Source of the DNA: Pseudalkalibacillus hwajinpoensis
Lineage (GTDB): Bacteria; Bacillota; Bacilli; Bacillales; Guptibacillaceae
Assembly: GCF_015234585.1 (NCBI RefSeq)
Contig: NZ_JADFCM010000008.1
Span: 1,674,001-1,738,000 of the forward strand
Reading direction: 5' to 3'
Length of the DNA stretch: 64,000 nt
Every line of letters begins with the position of its first letter. Within the stretch, counting starts at the first letter, position 1. This document shows, one piece after another, positions 50,825 through 61,960 of the stretch. The translations under genes and the position numbers were made by a program. The notes under the pieces were generated by a model. That model was not told where the DNA came from. It did not search any database and worked only from the letters and a program-made list of their open reading frames with translations.

Positions 50825-53620
50825 TTATAACCAGAGATCTAATTCATTTACTAATTCTTCCGTTGTCCCTTTCATAAGAGGAACGTCAGGGAGTGACTTT
50901 ACAAATGAACGACCGTATCTTGTAGAAATGATTCTGCGGTCAAATACAAACACAGCTCCTCGATCTCGCTGTGATCGTACAAGCCGACCAAAACCTTGTT
51001 TGAATCGAATGATTGCTTCAGGTAGAGAAAGTTCCATAAATGGATTTCCACCTGACTGCTTCAATTGCTCTGATCTAGCCTGAAAAACGGGATTATCTGG
51101 TGGTGAAAATGGAAGACGAACAATGATAAGGCAGCTTAAGTCTTCGCCTGGTATATCTACGCCCTCCCAGAAGCTGCTTGTACCAAACAGAATCGCTTCT
51201 TCACTTTCCTTGAAATTCTTCGTAAGCCTTACTCTACTTCCACTATCTACGCCCTGACTGATCAAAGTTAACTCGTCATGAACAATGAGTTCCTTCATAC
51301 GGTGGTGAGCTTTTTTGAGCATATCATAAGATGTAAAGAGAACGAGCATTCTCCCTCGAGTCACGCGGGCAATTCGAAGAATCGCTTCTGTAATATGGTC
51401 TACAAACTGATTGTCCGATACATCTTTAATCATTGGTAAATCAGTCGGAATCATTAGCCTTGCCTGTTCACTATAATCAAATGGAGAATGATATTGGTGA
51501 ATAAGTGGCCCAAACTCCTCTAATCCAAGTCTGTTAATAATGAAATCAAACGAATTTCTGACAGTTAGCGTTGCAGAGGTAAGCAAAATACTCTTTTTCT
51601 TTCCAAAATAGTCGCTTGATAGTAATGAACCTACCTCAACAGGTCTACTAAACAAAAAGGCTGAATTTAATGAGCCCTTCGGATCAATCTCCACCCACTT
51701 CACATCATTTTCGCTTTCGTTTAGTAAGAGGTAATCTACTTTTGAAAGTTCCTCCAAAACAGAAGCATGAATTCCTTTAAAATCAGCTGAAGTGTTCAAT
51801 TGCTCTCTTGTGAGTTCATCTTCTTTTAAATCAAGTTCTTTTTCTACCTTCTTTAAACCTTTATCCAAATCTTTCAAGTAGAACACTAATCGATGAGCTG
51901 CTTCTTGAATAGCTTCCCATGTAGGACCGTTTTCATCAGAAATACGATAGCTTAATCGACCAATTTCATTCGAACGACGAGTGTTTTTCTGAACGTAACG
52001 GTGAAGCATGCGAAAAAGCTCATCTACATCTCCAAGAATCGTCTTCACATAAGCATCAATTTCCCTTTTGGTTTCATCTATTTCAATTTCAAGGTTTTTG
52101 AGGATACTAATTACCTTTCCGTAAATGCCATCACCATCTTTTAATCCCATCCGAACAAACCCTTGTAGAATAGAAAAGTAATCCGTTTTAATACCGAAGA
52201 ATTCTGTAGCAATATCTTCTAGATGATGGGCTTCATCAATTACTGCCTGTTGATAAGCGGGTAATAATTGATGGTCGTTAATTAAATCACTAAATAATAA
52301 AGCGTGATTTGTGATGATTAAATCAGCATTCATCGCAAAGCGCTTTCTTCGATGGTAAAAATCACGGGAGAACCACGGAGAACGGTGGTTTGCAGATACA
52401 GCGGCATCGCTTTTCACCTGTTGCCAAAAAAGCTTGCCTCCACTAGAGAGATTTAATTCCTCCACATCCCCATAATCTGTTTCTAGCAACCATACGAGAA
52501 TTTGAGCTTTCGTTAAAATCGTATCATAATTATCTTCTTCTACATGATGAAGCTGCTGTTCAAATCGCGTTAAATCCAAATAATGACTTCTGCCTTTAAT
52601 AATCGTGGCTCTAAAAGGGAACGGCAAAATATCACGAAGAAACGGTAGGTCTCTTTGTAATAGCTGTTCTTGTAGTTGGATTGTATGCGTACTGACAACA
52701 ACAGGCTTACCTGTATTTTTGGCATGAACAACCCCAGGTAATAAATACCCTAAAGATTTTCCTATACCCGTCCCAGCTTCAATCAAAATGTGCTGATTTG
52801 TTTCAAAAGCTTCTGAAACCTGCTTCATCATGTCACTTTGACCTTCTCGCACTTCAAAACCGGGGATAATCTTAGACATTTTTTCCTCAAATTCATTTTG
52901 GGCATCATGGAACGCGATACGCTTCTGAAGTGACTCAACTTCGTCTACTTGCTCTTGTAATTTAATCGCTATATCCCGAAACACTTCAAAATTGCCTTCA
53001 GGCTCAATCCGTCTCTGCTTATCTTGAATAAGCTCATGAAGGACTACTTCTATATCACTATAAAGCCGAGTTGAAAGCTCCTCGAGCTGCGTTAACGTTA
53101 CGAGCGGTAAATCATCCATCTTATCAAATAGATAAAGCAAAAGTTCCGCTGTTACCTCCGCATCACTATCTGCTTGATGCGGATTATCATGCTGGATTTC
53201 TAAAAACTCTGCTAGTGAAGATAATTTATAGGCCTCTGCTGTAGGCAAGAGGATTCGTGCAAGTTCTACTGTATCGAGCGTTGGTCCAGTAAAAGCCTCA
53301 TATCCACTTGAATCAAGCTGTGCATTCATGAAATTAAGATCAAATCGAACATTGTGCGCAACAAAATAAGCACCGTCAAGACGTTTAAGAAGTTCAGGTG
53401 CGACTTCTTCAAATAGTGGCGCATCTTTAAGATCTTCATCCGTTATCCCTGTCAGCTGCTGAATAAATAACGGTAGTGGTTTTTCAGGATTAACAAACGA
53501 AGCATATCGGTCAACGATCGTGTCATCCTCTACAACAGCAAGTCCAATTTGAATAATGCGATCCCCGTTTTTGGGGGAATTACCGGTTGTTTCAAAATCT
53601 ATAATTGTATATCGATTCAT
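50825..53620 (-). CDS. dinG: ATP-dependent helicase DinG with exonuclease domain
   Basis: 931 residues, the Firmicute two-part form. N-terminal DEDDh exonuclease (TIIDFETTGNSPKNGDRIIQ, 5-24; then HNVRFDLNFM and HQADSDAEVT). Superfamily 2 helicase: Walker A EAGTGIGKSLGYLLPG (about 281-296), DEAH as VIDEAHHLED, and the C-terminal part with FGTSSFWEGVDIPG and QGFGRLVRS. Iron-sulphur cysteines of Gram-negative DinG are not evident. GAGGTGAA precedes the ATG. The nuclease acts 3'-5' in DNA processing. Confidence 0.94.
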   Translation of the reverse strand: MNRYTIIDFETTGNSPKNGDRIIQIGLAVVEDDTIVDRYASFVNPEKPLPLFIQQLTGITDEDLKDAPLFEEVAPELLKRLDGAYFVAHNVRFDLNFMNAQLDSSGYEAFTGPTLDTVELARILLPTAEAYKLSSLAEFLEIQHDNPHQADSDAEVTAELLLYLFDKMDDLPLVTLTQLEELSTRLYSDIEVVLHELIQDKQRRIEPEGNFEVFRDIAIKLQEQVDEVESLQKRIAFHDAQNEFEEKMSKIIPGFEVREGQSDMMKQVSEAFETNQHILIEAGTGIGKSLGYLLPGVVHAKNTGKPVVVSTHTIQLQEQLLQRDLPFLRDILPFPFRATIIKGRSHYLDLTRFEQQLHHVEEDNYDTILTKAQILVWLLETDYGDVEELNLSSGGKLFWQQVKSDAAVSANHRSPWFSRDFYHRRKRFAMNADLIITNHALLFSDLINDHQLLPAYQQAVIDEAHHLEDIATEFFGIKTDYFSILQGFVRMGLKDGDGIYGKVISILKNLEIEIDETKREIDAYVKTILGDVDELFRMLHRYVQKNTRRSNEIGRLSYRISDENGPTWEAIQEAAHRLVFYLKDLDKGLKKVEKELDLKEDELTREQLNTSADFKGIHASVLEELSKVDYLLLNESENDVKWVEIDPKGSLNSAFLFSRPVEVGSLLSSDYFGKKKSILLTSATLTVRNSFDFIINRLGLEEFGPLIHQYHSPFDYSEQARLMIPTDLPMIKDVSDNQFVDHITEAILRIARVTRGRMLVLFTSYDMLKKAHHRMKELIVHDELTLISQGVDSGSRVRLTKNFKESEEAILFGTSSFWEGVDIPGEDLSCLIIVRLPFSPPDNPVFQARSEQLKQSGGNPFMELSLPEAIIRFKQGFGRLVRSQRDRGAVFVFDRRIISTRYGRSFVKSLPDVPLMKGTTEELVNELDLWL

Positions 53621-53792
53621 ACGTTTTCACCTCAGTTGCTTAAACCGTTCAAGCGGTCACCTTACTAACTTTATCATTTTTTCTATGGAACGGAAAATAA
53701 TTTCTTATAAGCTGAGATAAGAATCCACGAAAATGCGATAGATTCGATTGTGAGGATATGATTTGAAAGGAGTAAAACTAGGATGGCCATTC

Positions 53793-53823
53793 AAAAAAAA
53801 AGCCCTGGACCAAAGTCCAGAGC
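53793..53823 (-). terminator. Terminator of the panBCD operon
   Basis: GCTCTGGAC, loop TTTG, GTCCAGGGC (one mismatch) then nine T on the minus strand. Confidence 0.9.
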
Positions 53824-53831
53824 GTAGGTAT

Positions 53832-54215
53832 TTATAATATAGTCGCCTCAGGCTCTACCCCAATCATATCGATGATCGTATTGTGCTCGTCCATAATCGC
53901 AACACGAGGCGTAAAGTTTCTGGCTTCTTCTTCACTCATCATGCCATAAGCGACAATGATGACGACATCGCCCTCTTGAACAAGACGAGCTGCAGCACCA
54001 TTCAAACAAACTACACCTGACCCTCTTGCCCCAGGAATAATATACGTTTCCAACCTTGCACCATTATTATTATTAACGATTTGAACTTTCTCATTCGGTA
54101 GCATACCAACCGCTTCGATAATATCTTCATCTATTGTGATGCTTCCTACATAGTTCAAATTTGCTTCTGTCACACGTGCTCGATGAATTTTCCCCTTCAA
54201 CATTGTTAGAAACAT
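53832..54215 (-). CDS. panD: Aspartate 1-decarboxylase
   Basis: 127 residues. The self-cleavage site is VGSITID, where Ser becomes the pyruvoyl group (Gly-Ser at about 24-29), and [20 protein letters not shown] is the second conserved block. It makes beta-alanine from aspartate for pantothenate. AGGAG lies 9 bases before the ATG. Last gene of panB-panC-panD, 3 bases after panC. Confidence 0.96.
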   Translation of the reverse strand: MFLTMLKGKIHRARVTEANLNYVGSITIDEDIIEAVGMLPNEKVQIVNNNNGARLETYIIPGARGSGVVCLNGAAARLVQEGDVVIIVAYGMMSEEEARNFTPRVAIMDEHNTIIDMIGVEPEATIL

Positions 54216-54218
54216 GTT

Positions 54219-55082
54219 CTACACTCCTATCGCTATTTCGCTTTTTAGCGCTACAATATTATCAATTAGCCTTGCAGCAGAGAATTGAACGGCAACCGCT
54301 ATGATAACGTCTTCTGTTATCACATCTACCTTCTCTAATGCAGGGTAGGCTAACACTTCTACATAATCAATACTTCCAGAAGTTTCGCTTAAGTAAGTTG
54401 AAACGATATCTTTAATTCGTTCCGGATTTATTTCGCCATCACTAAGTGCTTTTGAAGCAGCACTTAAACTTCGTGAAAGTTGAATGGCTTCTTTCCGCTC
54501 GGTCGGTGTTAAATACACATTCCTTGAACTTTTGGCAAGCCCATCCTTCTCTCTAATGATAGGACAAGGGACAATCTCAACAGGTACATTAAAGTCATCG
54601 ACAAGCCCTTTTATCACAGCTACTTGTTGAGCATCCTTCATACCAAAATAAGCTCGATCAGGTAGTGTAATTTGCAACAATTTCAAAACGACTGTAGCTA
54701 CGCCATCAAAATGGCCAGGTCTAGATTCACCACATAATGTATTAACACGTTCTTGAACGGTTAGCTTTGTCGTACGCTCCTTCGGATACATTTCCGTTAC
54801 ACCAGGATAGAATAAAACATCTACTCCTGCCTGACTAGCTAGTTCTTCATCTCGCTTTAGGTCTCGGGGATAGCGATCAAAGTCTTCATTCGGACCGAAT
54901 TGAAGTGGATTTACAAACACACTCATGATAACGCAATCATTTTGCTTCACAGCTTCTCCCACAAGGCTCATATGCCCTTCATGAAGATAACCCATGGTTG
55001 GTACAAACCCAATCTTCTGACCTGATCTCATCGCTTGTTTTGAGAATGATTGCATTTCGTTAATAGTCTTTATAATCTTCAT
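54219..55082 (-). CDS. panC: Pantothenate synthetase
   Basis: 287 residues. ATP-binding [17 protein letters not shown] (25-41) holds the HxGH-type motif, followed by [21 protein letters not shown] in 53-73 ([10 protein letters not shown]), [16 protein letters not shown] and the KMSKS-like AKSSRNVYL. It condenses pantoate and beta-alanine with ATP. Its start overlaps panB by 4 bases, so translation is coupled. Confidence 0.96.
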   Translation of the reverse strand: MKIIKTINEMQSFSKQAMRSGQKIGFVPTMGYLHEGHMSLVGEAVKQNDCVIMSVFVNPLQFGPNEDFDRYPRDLKRDEELASQAGVDVLFYPGVTEMYPKERTTKLTVQERVNTLCGESRPGHFDGVATVVLKLLQITLPDRAYFGMKDAQQVAVIKGLVDDFNVPVEIVPCPIIREKDGLAKSSRNVYLTPTERKEAIQLSRSLSAASKALSDGEINPERIKDIVSTYLSETSGSIDYVEVLAYPALEKVDVITEDVIIAVAVQFSAARLIDNIVALKSEIAIGV

Positions 55083-55918
55083 AGCCTTGTTCCTCCATAC
55101 ACTCCTGAAAGTTGCTCCTCTTTCATATTAAATGAATGTTTTTGTTCGGGAAAATGACTTCCTTTTACATCAGAAACGTATTGTTCAACAGCTTTATGAA
55201 TTAAGTTGGACACGTTAACATATTGCTTGACGAACTTAGGTACATGACCAGAACCATATCCGATCAAATCATGATAAACGAGTACCTGGCCATCAGCTTT
55301 GACCCCTGCTCCAATCCCTATTACTGGAATAGAAAGCTCGCTAGACACAATTTCAGTCAGCTGTTGCGGCACACATTCAAGTACTAGGGCAAATGCTCCA
55401 GCTTCTTCAACAGCTTTCGCTTCTTTTACTAATAATCCGGCACTTTCTGACTCTTTTGCCTGTACTTTATATCCCCCAAGAACACCTACTGATTGCGGAG
55501 TTAATCCTAAATGCCCCATCACTGGCACTCCAGCTGAAGTTAACTTTTGAATATGATAGATAACTTCTCCACCACCTTCAAGTTTAACAGCGTGAGCTCC
55601 TGCTTCTTGAAGTAATCGACCAGCATGAGAAAGCGTTTCAGAAACGCTGCTATGATAAGTGAGAAACGGTAAATCTGTAACGATAAAAGTATTTGGGGCG
55701 CCTCGCTTAACCGCTTTTGTATGAAGGACCATATCATCCATCGTTACTGGAATAGTTGAGTCATAGCCGAGCGCCACCATTCCAAGTGAATCACCGACTA
55801 ATAACAAATCAATATGAGCTTCTTCTACTAACTTAGCTGAGGGATAATCATATGCCGTAAGCATAGCAATTGGTTCGTGATTTGCTTTCATTTTTCTAAA
55901 ATCACTCGTTGTTTTCAT
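55079..55918 (-). CDS. panB: 3-methyl-2-oxobutanoate hydroxymethyltransferase
   Basis: 279 residues, TIM barrel. [16 protein letters not shown] near the start, [21 protein letters not shown] with metal Asp, [19 protein letters not shown] and VIGIGAG with the conserved Glu region before it. It makes ketopantoate from 2-oxoisovalerate and methylene-THF. The ATG at 55918 has AAAGGAGG 8 bases upstream; the longer frame to 55954 lies inside the leader terminator. First gene of panBCD. Confidence 0.96.
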   Translation of the reverse strand: MKTTSDFRKMKANHEPIAMLTAYDYPSAKLVEEAHIDLLLVGDSLGMVALGYDSTIPVTMDDMVLHTKAVKRGAPNTFIVTDLPFLTYHSSVSETLSHAGRLLQEAGAHAVKLEGGGEVIYHIQKLTSAGVPVMGHLGLTPQSVGVLGGYKVQAKESESAGLLVKEAKAVEEAGAFALVLECVPQQLTEIVSSELSIPVIGIGAGVKADGQVLVYHDLIGYGSGHVPKFVKQYVNVSNLIHKAVEQYVSDVKGSHFPEQKHSFNMKEEQLSGVYGGTRL

Positions 55919-55939
55919 ATCTTTTCCTCCTTTATTCAG

Positions 55940-56148
55940 AGGAATACCGCACAAAAAAACTCCTGAAATGGAATTGCAGCAGACAGGGGTATCCCATCAG
56001 TCTATGACAACATAGACTAGCTGCAACGCTCCATCTTCAGGAGGTTACTGTATCGGTCTCATCCCTCTGTCCCAGTCCATATGGATCAAGGCAGATTATT
56101 TTTTTGAAGTTACGATTGGTGCGGCTCCATCCGGATACCACCCTTACA
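55940..56148 (-). promoter_or_regulatory. Structured panB leader with intrinsic terminator (candidate pan RNA motif)
   Basis: About 210 bases of leader. The 3' part folds as a long stem (56021-56041 with 55962-55980; arms CCTGAAGATGGA.. and ..TCCATTTCAGG) with an inner hairpin AGTCTATG-TTGT-CATAGACT, ending in TTTTTTT (55953-55959) before the panB ribosome site: an attenuator. Upstream two similar blocks occur, GGATGGAGCCG and GGATGAGACCG, each in a hairpin-forming context. The Rfam pan motif precedes panB in Firmicutes and is often tandem; I assign it by position and repeat structure only. Confidence 0.65.
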
Positions 56149-56154
56149 TCTGTT

Positions 56155-56184
56155 AGTATAGCAGAAATCATCAGCTATAGTTAA
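56155..56184 (-). promoter_or_regulatory. Promoter of panBCD
   Basis: On the minus strand TTAACT, 18-base spacer, TATACT, overlapping the last codon of birA. It would start the long panB leader at about 56148. Confidence 0.55.
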
Positions 56185-57158
56185 CAAATTTCGATATCTG
56201 CTGAATAAATGTAATGCATCTTACCACTTTCATCTTCCAAAAGGAGTACCCCTTCTTCTGTTATTCCTTTCGCAAGGCCTTCAATCACACCATTTAGAGT
56301 TCTCGCCTTAATTCTTCGACCAAGACTGACGGCATAACTTTCCCAAAGTAGCTTGATCATTCTAAAACCGTTATTTAAGTACTCTTCATATAGCGTTTCA
56401 AGTTCGTTTAAGATAGCTGCTAATAACACTGAGCGCTTTATTTCTTTTCCTAATTCAATCCTAAGGGAGGTAGCTGTCGTTAAATCTTCTGGAAAATCTT
56501 CTTTAGTGGCATTGACGTTAATACCCATTCCAATAATAATTGATTTAATTTGATCAGCTTCTGCTTGTAGTTCCGTTAGGATTCCAACTACTTTTTTTCC
56601 ATCTATAAGAATATCGTTTGGCCATTTAATTTCTGCTTCAAGCCCTGTTTGTTTACGGATAGCATGGACAACACTAACAGCTGCGATAAGAGTGAATTGA
56701 GGTGCCCTTTGAGGCGGTAATTTTGGACGAAGTATAATGCTTGTCCAAATACCATTCCCAGGTGGAGAATGCCACGAACGTCCAAGCCTTCCTTTTCCCG
56801 CTGTTTGCTCATCAGCAACAATGATCGTACCGTCTGCTGTCCCTTTATGCGCATAGTCATGCGCAATAAACTGGGTCGATTCGACAGTAGGATATGTGTA
56901 AATGGTTTTACCAAGAAAATCTGTTGTTAATTTTAAGCTGATTTCTTCTTTACTTAACATATCTGGTCTAGAAACAATTCGATAACCTTTTTTCTGAACA
57001 GCCTCAACCTCATATCCGTTTTTACGAAGTTCAGATACATGTTTCCAAATGGCTGTTCTAGATACATTAAGCGTCTCGCTGATCATTTGACCAGAAACAT
57101 ATGATTCTGCATGTTCTTCAAGCATTTGCAGCAGGCGCTGCCTTATTGAGTCTGCCAC
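56181..57158 (-). CDS. birA: Biotin-protein ligase / biotin operon repressor
   Basis: 325 residues. N-terminal helix-turn-helix (YVSGQMISETLNVSRTAIWK, 20-39) for DNA binding, then the ligase: ADEQTAGKGRLGRSWHSPPG (about 115-134) is the biotinyl-AMP loop, and WPNDILIDGKKVVGILTE carries the catalytic Lys. It biotinylates acetyl-CoA carboxylase and represses biotin genes. GTG at 57158 overlaps the end of cca by 16 bases and has AGGTGG 9 bases upstream. Confidence 0.95.
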   Translation of the reverse strand: MADSIRQRLLQMLEEHAESYVSGQMISETLNVSRTAIWKHVSELRKNGYEVEAVQKKGYRIVSRPDMLSKEEISLKLTTDFLGKTIYTYPTVESTQFIAHDYAHKGTADGTIIVADEQTAGKGRLGRSWHSPPGNGIWTSIILRPKLPPQRAPQFTLIAAVSVVHAIRKQTGLEAEIKWPNDILIDGKKVVGILTELQAEADQIKSIIIGMGINVNATKEDFPEDLTTATSLRIELGKEIKRSVLLAAILNELETLYEEYLNNGFRMIKLLWESYAVSLGRRIKARTLNGVIEGLAKGITEEGVLLLEDESGKMHYIYSADIEIC

Positions 57159-58330
57159 TGTTCAAGCCACCTTTTAATGCTGGATTTCTCATTCTTTATC
57201 TCTTCTGTTATAACAGCATGCTCAATTTGTTTAAGAGCTTCTCCAACCCATGGCCCGGGCTTTGTACCCTTCCATTTAATCAATTCTTCTCCAGTCACAC
57301 CGAGCATTTCGGCTGATGTTATCACTAGTTCTGAAGTGATTCGATCCACTTTCAAAAGATTTGGAGGGCGCTTTTCAAAAACGGATAAAAGCCGTTCGCA
57401 TGACCTTACTTCGGGTATAGCTTCGTATATGCGCCACCTGCTCCAACCCTCACTTTTAACAAGATCGACATTCCTTAATAGAAATTCGACCTTTTTAACG
57501 ATCCGATTTGGTAAGCGCCATTCTTTAAGAAATCGAACGGGATCATCTGTAGTCCGCGCAAGAAAAGCCCATCTCTCTTCTTCCGTAGCCAGATAGTGCA
57601 AGTACCTTGTCTCTTCAAGCCATTTCTCTAAGTTTTGGAGTCCTGGTAAAATTTGATGCAAATGTGCTTGAACAAGCTGATTGATGGCTGAATGAACAGC
57701 CTTTCCGTACAACAATTTGCTTATCTCAATTTGAATTCTTTCAATCGCCACACGCTTAAGGAGAGGCGCGTTCAGTATTAACGCTTCTTCCGTTTCTTTA
57801 TCCAACGAAAAGTCCAGGACACTTTGAAACCGAAGCGCTCTTACCATACGTAGAGCATCCTCTTGAAAACGCTCAGCGGGATCTCCTACAGTGCGTAAAA
57901 GACGACGCTTCAAATCATCTAAACCATCGTATAAATCAATCACATCCCCCTTTATTGAAAGAGCCATGCTATTGATAGTAAAATCTCGGCGCCCAAGGTC
58001 ATCTTCAATCGTTCCAAGAAATGATACAGCTGATGGATGTCTAAAATCCCGGTAACCTTTTTCAGAGCGGAACGTTGTCACTTCAAAAGAAAACTCCTTA
58101 TAGACGACCGTCACGGTGCCATGATCAATCCCAGTAGGTACAACTTTATCGAATAGCCTCATTACTTCTTCTGGTTTAGCAGATGAAGCAATATCAAAAT
58201 CAGCAACAGGTATACCTAGTAAAGCGTCTCTCACAGCTCCTCCAACAATGTAGGCTTCAAATCCATCTTCAGTTAGGATGTGAAGCACTTCCATACATGT
58301 GTTGTAAGCCTTCCCTTTTAGGTCAATCAA
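57143..58330 (-). CDS. cca: CCA-adding tRNA nucleotidyltransferase
   Basis: 395 residues, class [25 protein letters not shown] (25-47) is the nucleotidyltransferase core with the catalytic Asp pair, [12 protein letters not shown] the second motif, and [15 protein letters not shown] the nucleotide-binding EDxxR. It adds or repairs CCA at tRNA 3' ends; at least one tRNA gene in this window (Arg-UCU) needs it. TTG at 58330 has AAGGGG 8 bases upstream and overlaps bshA by 4 bases. Confidence 0.95.
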   Translation of the reverse strand: MIDLKGKAYNTCMEVLHILTEDGFEAYIVGGAVRDALLGIPVADFDIASSAKPEEVMRLFDKVVPTGIDHGTVTVVYKEFSFEVTTFRSEKGYRDFRHPSAVSFLGTIEDDLGRRDFTINSMALSIKGDVIDLYDGLDDLKRRLLRTVGDPAERFQEDALRMVRALRFQSVLDFSLDKETEEALILNAPLLKRVAIERIQIEISKLLYGKAVHSAINQLVQAHLHQILPGLQNLEKWLEETRYLHYLATEEERWAFLARTTDDPVRFLKEWRLPNRIVKKVEFLLRNVDLVKSEGWSRWRIYEAIPEVRSCERLLSVFEKRPPNLLKVDRITSELVITSAEMLGVTGEELIKWKGTKPGPWVGEALKQIEHAVITEEIKNEKSSIKRWLEQWQTQ

Positions 58331-59463
58331 GTCAATGCCCCTTGAAGTGTTTTATAATAAAGGGCTTCATATTGTTCTAGAATCCGTTGTGAAGCAAATC
58401 TCGTTTCAACAGCTTTTACAGCTGCCGTACTCATTCTCTCATGCAGAGCGTCGTCAGATAGCAACTGCTTTGCGTAAGCAGAAATCGTATCTATATCACC
58501 GACTTCTGCAATAAAACCGTTCACATCATGTTCGATCACTTCTGGGATTCCCCCAATGTTCGTACCAATGGCTGGAACTCCACAAGCCATCGCTTCAAGT
58601 GCAACAAGCCCAAAGCTTTCTTTCGAAGAAAGCAATAATTTCAAATCACAAATGGAGAGAATTTCGGCCACATTTTCTTGTTTACCAAGAAATTTCACTT
58701 TATCCTTCAAACCAAGTTCATTAACGAGTTTACAGGCAACTTGAATTTCAGGACCGTCTCCTATGAGTAGCAGCTTCGCTGGCATGTCATTTTGAATACG
58801 ATGGAACACCTTAATGACATCCGGTACCCGTTTCACTGCTCTAAAGTTTGAAATATGAACAATCACTTTCTCCTCTTCCGAAATACCATATGTTCTCCTT
58901 AAATCGGCAGGCGCTTTTGGATAATAAATCCTTTCATCAACAAAGTTATACACTGTATCGATCTCTTTATCTGTTTCAAGGAGCCGATGCGTTTGTTCAA
59001 CGAGATCATCTGACACAGCTGTAACTCGATCAGATTTTTCAATCCCAAATCGAATCAATTGTGTTAAGGAAGGATCATAGCCAAGCACGGTAATATCCGT
59101 ACCATGGAGCGTTGTCACAATTTTTATGTCTCCTCCCACCATTTCTTTAGCAAGAAAAGCACAGACCGCATGCGGAACAGCATAATGTACATGAAGCAAA
59201 TCAAGGTTTTCTCTTTGAATGACCTCTGCCATTTTACTTGCAAGAGTTAAATCATACGGAGGATAACGGAAAACCGCGTATTGATTTACTTCAACTTCAT
59301 GAAAATAAATATTCGGGTGGAACGTATCCAAACGGAAAGGAACGCTACTCGTAATAAAATGGACTTCATGCCCTTTTTCAGCAAGCATTTTACCAAGCTC
59401 AGTTGCGATCACTCCAGAACCCCCGACAGTTGGATAACAGGTAATACCAATTTTAAGTGTCAT
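58327..59463 (-). CDS. bshA: N-acetyl-glucosaminyl-malate synthase BshA
   Basis: 378 residues, GT4 glycosyltransferase. [19 protein letters not shown] (6-24) is the family start, HVHYAVPHA follows, and the donor-binding end is [21 protein letters not shown] with the E-x7-E motif. It joins UDP-GlcNAc to L-malate, the first step of bacillithiol. The ATG at 59463 has AGGAG 8 bases upstream; its start overlaps bshB1 by 4 bases. Confidence 0.95.
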   Translation of the reverse strand: MTLKIGITCYPTVGGSGVIATELGKMLAEKGHEVHFITSSVPFRLDTFHPNIYFHEVEVNQYAVFRYPPYDLTLASKMAEVIQRENLDLLHVHYAVPHAVCAFLAKEMVGGDIKIVTTLHGTDITVLGYDPSLTQLIRFGIEKSDRVTAVSDDLVEQTHRLLETDKEIDTVYNFVDERIYYPKAPADLRRTYGISEEEKVIVHISNFRAVKRVPDVIKVFHRIQNDMPAKLLLIGDGPEIQVACKLVNELGLKDKVKFLGKQENVAEILSICDLKLLLSSKESFGLVALEAMACGVPAIGTNIGGIPEVIEHDVNGFIAEVGDIDTISAYAKQLLSDDALHERMSTAAVKAVETRFASQRILEQYEALYYKTLQGALT

Positions 59464-60173
59464 TTGCTTTCTCCTAACGGAAATTCTTCCAAACATAACA
59501 GATTCTTTGCGATAAACCCTTCCGCATAATCTACTCCAGATTCTTTGCCATATAAGTATTCACGATTGATTACTTTCTCAACGTAGCCATTCGTTAGTGG
59601 AGTTGAGACGCTTCCGTTACTTAGAACGAATTGACTTTCATAGGCTTCTAGAGACTGTTTCTTCGCTTCTATTTGATTTGAAATATTAATTGTAAACTGA
59701 GGGCGGTGAAATCCATTAATAAAATAATAATAGACCTGACTTACTTTATGAGCAGATCCTAATTCAGGATTGTATTTTCGGATTCCAGCTGAAAAAACCG
59801 CTTCTTCAACTAAGTGAGCAGCATGCCCATGATCAGGATGGCGGTCTTCTGGATATGGAACAAAAATAGCCTTAGGTTTTGTGCGGCGTATTACTTTAAC
59901 AAGGGAAGAAATTTTATCATCAGAGATCATCAAACCACGGTCAGGAAACTTCATATTTACCCTCGTTTTAACAGATAAAATTTCTGCGGCATTCCTTGCT
60001 TCATGGTGCCGTATAAACACGGTCCCGTTGGACGATAGCTCAGCCTCTGTTAAATCGCAAATACCCGTCTGTTTACCTTCGTCAGCAAGCTTCTTTAATG
60101 TTCCAGCCATTCCGATCTCAACGTCATCAGCATGAGCTCCGAACGCAAGTATATCAAGTGTTATTTCTTCCAT
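59460..60173 (-). CDS. bshB1: Bacillithiol deacetylase BshB1
   Basis: 237 residues, LmbE-type zinc deacetylase. [16 protein letters not shown] (8-23) has the zinc-binding HxDD, and [20 protein letters not shown] the second site. It deacetylates GlcNAc-malate, the second step of bacillithiol synthesis. The ATG at 60173 has GGAGAG 9 bases upstream; the open frame to 60233 overlaps mgsA and has no site. Overlap of 20 bases with mgsA and 4 with bshA. Confidence 0.95.
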   Translation of the reverse strand: MEEITLDILAFGAHADDVEIGMAGTLKKLADEGKQTGICDLTEAELSSNGTVFIRHHEARNAAEILSVKTRVNMKFPDRGLMISDDKISSLVKVIRRTKPKAIFVPYPEDRHPDHGHAAHLVEEAVFSAGIRKYNPELGSAHKVSQVYYYFINGFHRPQFTINISNQIEAKKQSLEAYESQFVLSNGSVSTPLTNGYVEKVINREYLYGKESGVDYAEGFIAKNLLCLEEFPLGESK

Positions 60174-60564
60174 GTACAATTTCTCTCCAATCCAATTCTC
60201 CCCTAGCAAGGGCATGTACAAGAATCTCTGCACTGCCCATATTTGTTGCTAGCGGGATATCGTATACATCACAAAGCCTGATAAGAGCAGTTATATCAGG
60301 CTCATGAGGCTGTGCTGTGAGGGGATCTCGAAAGAAAATCACTGCATCCATATCGTTTTCTGCAATCATAGCGCCAATCTGCTGATCTCCACCAAGAGGT
60401 CCTGATTGGTACCGGTGCACGTCTAATCCCGTTTCATCAATAATTCGTTTACCAGTTGTACCAGTTGCAAAAAGTTCATGTGGATCTAGAATCATTTTAT
60501 ACGCAAGAGTAAAACGAACAAGATCATCCTTTTTCTTATCGTGCGCGATTAAAGCGATTTTCAT
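60154..60564 (-). CDS. mgsA: Methylglyoxal synthase
   Basis: 136 residues. [14 protein letters not shown] (5-18), ATGTTGKRI (33-41), [14 protein letters not shown] (54-67) with the catalytic Asp nearby, and [15 protein letters not shown]. It converts dihydroxyacetone phosphate to methylglyoxal. Encoded next to bacillithiol genes, whose product helps detoxify methylglyoxal, as in B. subtilis. Confidence 0.96.
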   Translation of the reverse strand: MKIALIAHDKKKDDLVRFTLAYKMILDPHELFATGTTGKRIIDETGLDVHRYQSGPLGGDQQIGAMIAENDMDAVIFFRDPLTAQPHEPDITALIRLCDVYDIPLATNMGSAEILVHALARGELDWREIVHGRNNT

Positions 60565-60575
60565 AAGGTCATCCC

Positions 60576-61376
60576 CTACTCCATAATATTTTCAAGCCCA
60601 TAGACAAGCTGATCAATTTTCAAAACCGTTTCAACAGCTAACTGCACACCTGGCATAAAGGAAGCTCGATTCATTGAGTCATGACGTATTTTCAACGTTT
60701 GTCCTTCTCCACCGAATAAAACTTCCTGATGAGCAACAAGTCCTGGTAAGCGTACGCTATGAATTCTCATTCCTTCATAATCCGCACCACGCGCACCTTC
60801 TAAATCCTCACGCTCATCTTCATGCCCCTGTTTCTTTGCATCTCTTACTTCTGATATCATTTTCGCTGTTTTGACAGCAGTTCCAGATGGAGCATCAAGC
60901 TTACGATCATGGTGTTGCTCGATAATCTCAACGTCATCAAAATATTTAGCTGCCATAGAAGCAAATTTCATCATAAGAACTGCGCCGATAGCGAAGTTTG
61001 GGGCGATAATGGCTCCTAATTCTTTTCGTTCAGCTACTTTGGATAATTCTTCAACATCATCATTAGAAAAACCTGTTGTTCCAATGACAGGACGTACGCC
61101 ATGATTAAAGGCAATCTCCATATGTTTTTTTCCATATTCAGGCGTTGTTAGATCAATTAATACATCACATTCTACTTCTGACAAGCACTTGTCAAGATCC
61201 GTATACACAGGAGCATCTAGCGACGGAAGTCCTTCAATATCCGCTACCGTTTGTCCTGTTTGTTTGCTGTCAATAACTGCAGCAAGAGTAAAATGACCTG
61301 TACGATCTACCAACTTCACTGCTTCGCTCCCCATGTTTCCTCTTGGTCCTGCGATTACGATTTTCACTTCTTGCAT
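60576..61376 (-). CDS. dapB: 4-hydroxy-tetrahydrodipicolinate reductase
   Basis: 266 residues. NAD(P) motif [18 protein letters not shown] (7-24), [17 protein letters not shown], then the substrate motif [19 protein letters not shown] (about 152-170). It acts in lysine and DAP synthesis, and thus dipicolinate for spores and crosslinks for the wall. Lies between ypjD and mgsA as in B. subtilis. Confidence 0.96.
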   Translation of the reverse strand: MQEVKIVIAGPRGNMGSEAVKLVDRTGHFTLAAVIDSKQTGQTVADIEGLPSLDAPVYTDLDKCLSEVECDVLIDLTTPEYGKKHMEIAFNHGVRPVIGTTGFSNDDVEELSKVAERKELGAIIAPNFAIGAVLMMKFASMAAKYFDDVEIIEQHHDRKLDAPSGTAVKTAKMISEVRDAKKQGHEDEREDLEGARGADYEGMRIHSVRLPGLVAHQEVLFGGEGQTLKIRHDSMNRASFMPGVQLAVETVLKIDQLVYGLENIME

Positions 61377-61378
61377 GC

Positions 61379-61717
61379 CTATTCACTCTCCTCTTCTATT
61401 CTCGTCCATCGATCTTTGTCTCTCGTGTTAAATTTAGTCATCACTTTTCCAAATGCTTCATCAAGATCTATATCTAACGAATTTGCAAAGCAGGTTAGTA
61501 CAAAGAGGAGATCTCCCATTTCATTTTCAATGGTACGTTCTTCCTCCGTATTTTTTTTCGGTTTTTCACCATGGTAATGATTAATTTCACGTGCAAGCTC
61601 ACCAAGTTCTTCGGTCATTCTTGCTAGCATCGCAAGGGGAGTAAAATACCCCTCTTTAAACTGACTTATGTATTGATCTACCTCTTTTTGCATCTCACTA
61701 ATCGATCTATTAGCCAT
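61379..61717 (-). CDS. ypjD: MazG-type nucleotide pyrophosphohydrolase YpjD
   Basis: 112 residues, a single MazG unit. [17 protein letters not shown] (34-50) supplies the EExxE metal site and [22 protein letters not shown] the second acidic site (ExxD). It hydrolyses (d)NTPs to monophosphates, probably house-cleaning. First gene of the long ypjD-dapB-mgsA-bshB1-bshA-cca-birA run; 2 bases separate it from dapB. Confidence 0.93.
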   Translation of the reverse strand: MANRSISEMQKEVDQYISQFKEGYFTPLAMLARMTEELGELAREINHYHGEKPKKNTEEERTIENEMGDLLFVLTCFANSLDIDLDEAFGKVMTKFNTRDKDRWTRIEEESE

Positions 61718-61960
61718 CTGTCAAACCACCTTTCACATCATTTCTTATGTTAGCTAAAAGATAGGCATTTGACAAATGTTTCACAAGTTTTTTCTTTATC
61801 AAATCTTCACCTCGTCAGATCTTTAACACCAAATTCGTAAAATCTAACAACATATTCTTACCAAACCTAAAGTGAGTATAACAGATTCAAATTGCTGTCT
61901 GCTCAGTATTTGATTATAATGAATTCTGTTGGCTCTACTGGAGGGATAGGAGTGGTTATT

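Noticed and set aside
53778..53825. A 14-codon plus-strand frame with AAAGGAG before ATG, running through the panD terminator (MAIQKKSPGPKSRA)
   Set aside because: Its sequence is just the terminator stem and T run read on the other strand; too short and without a promoter.
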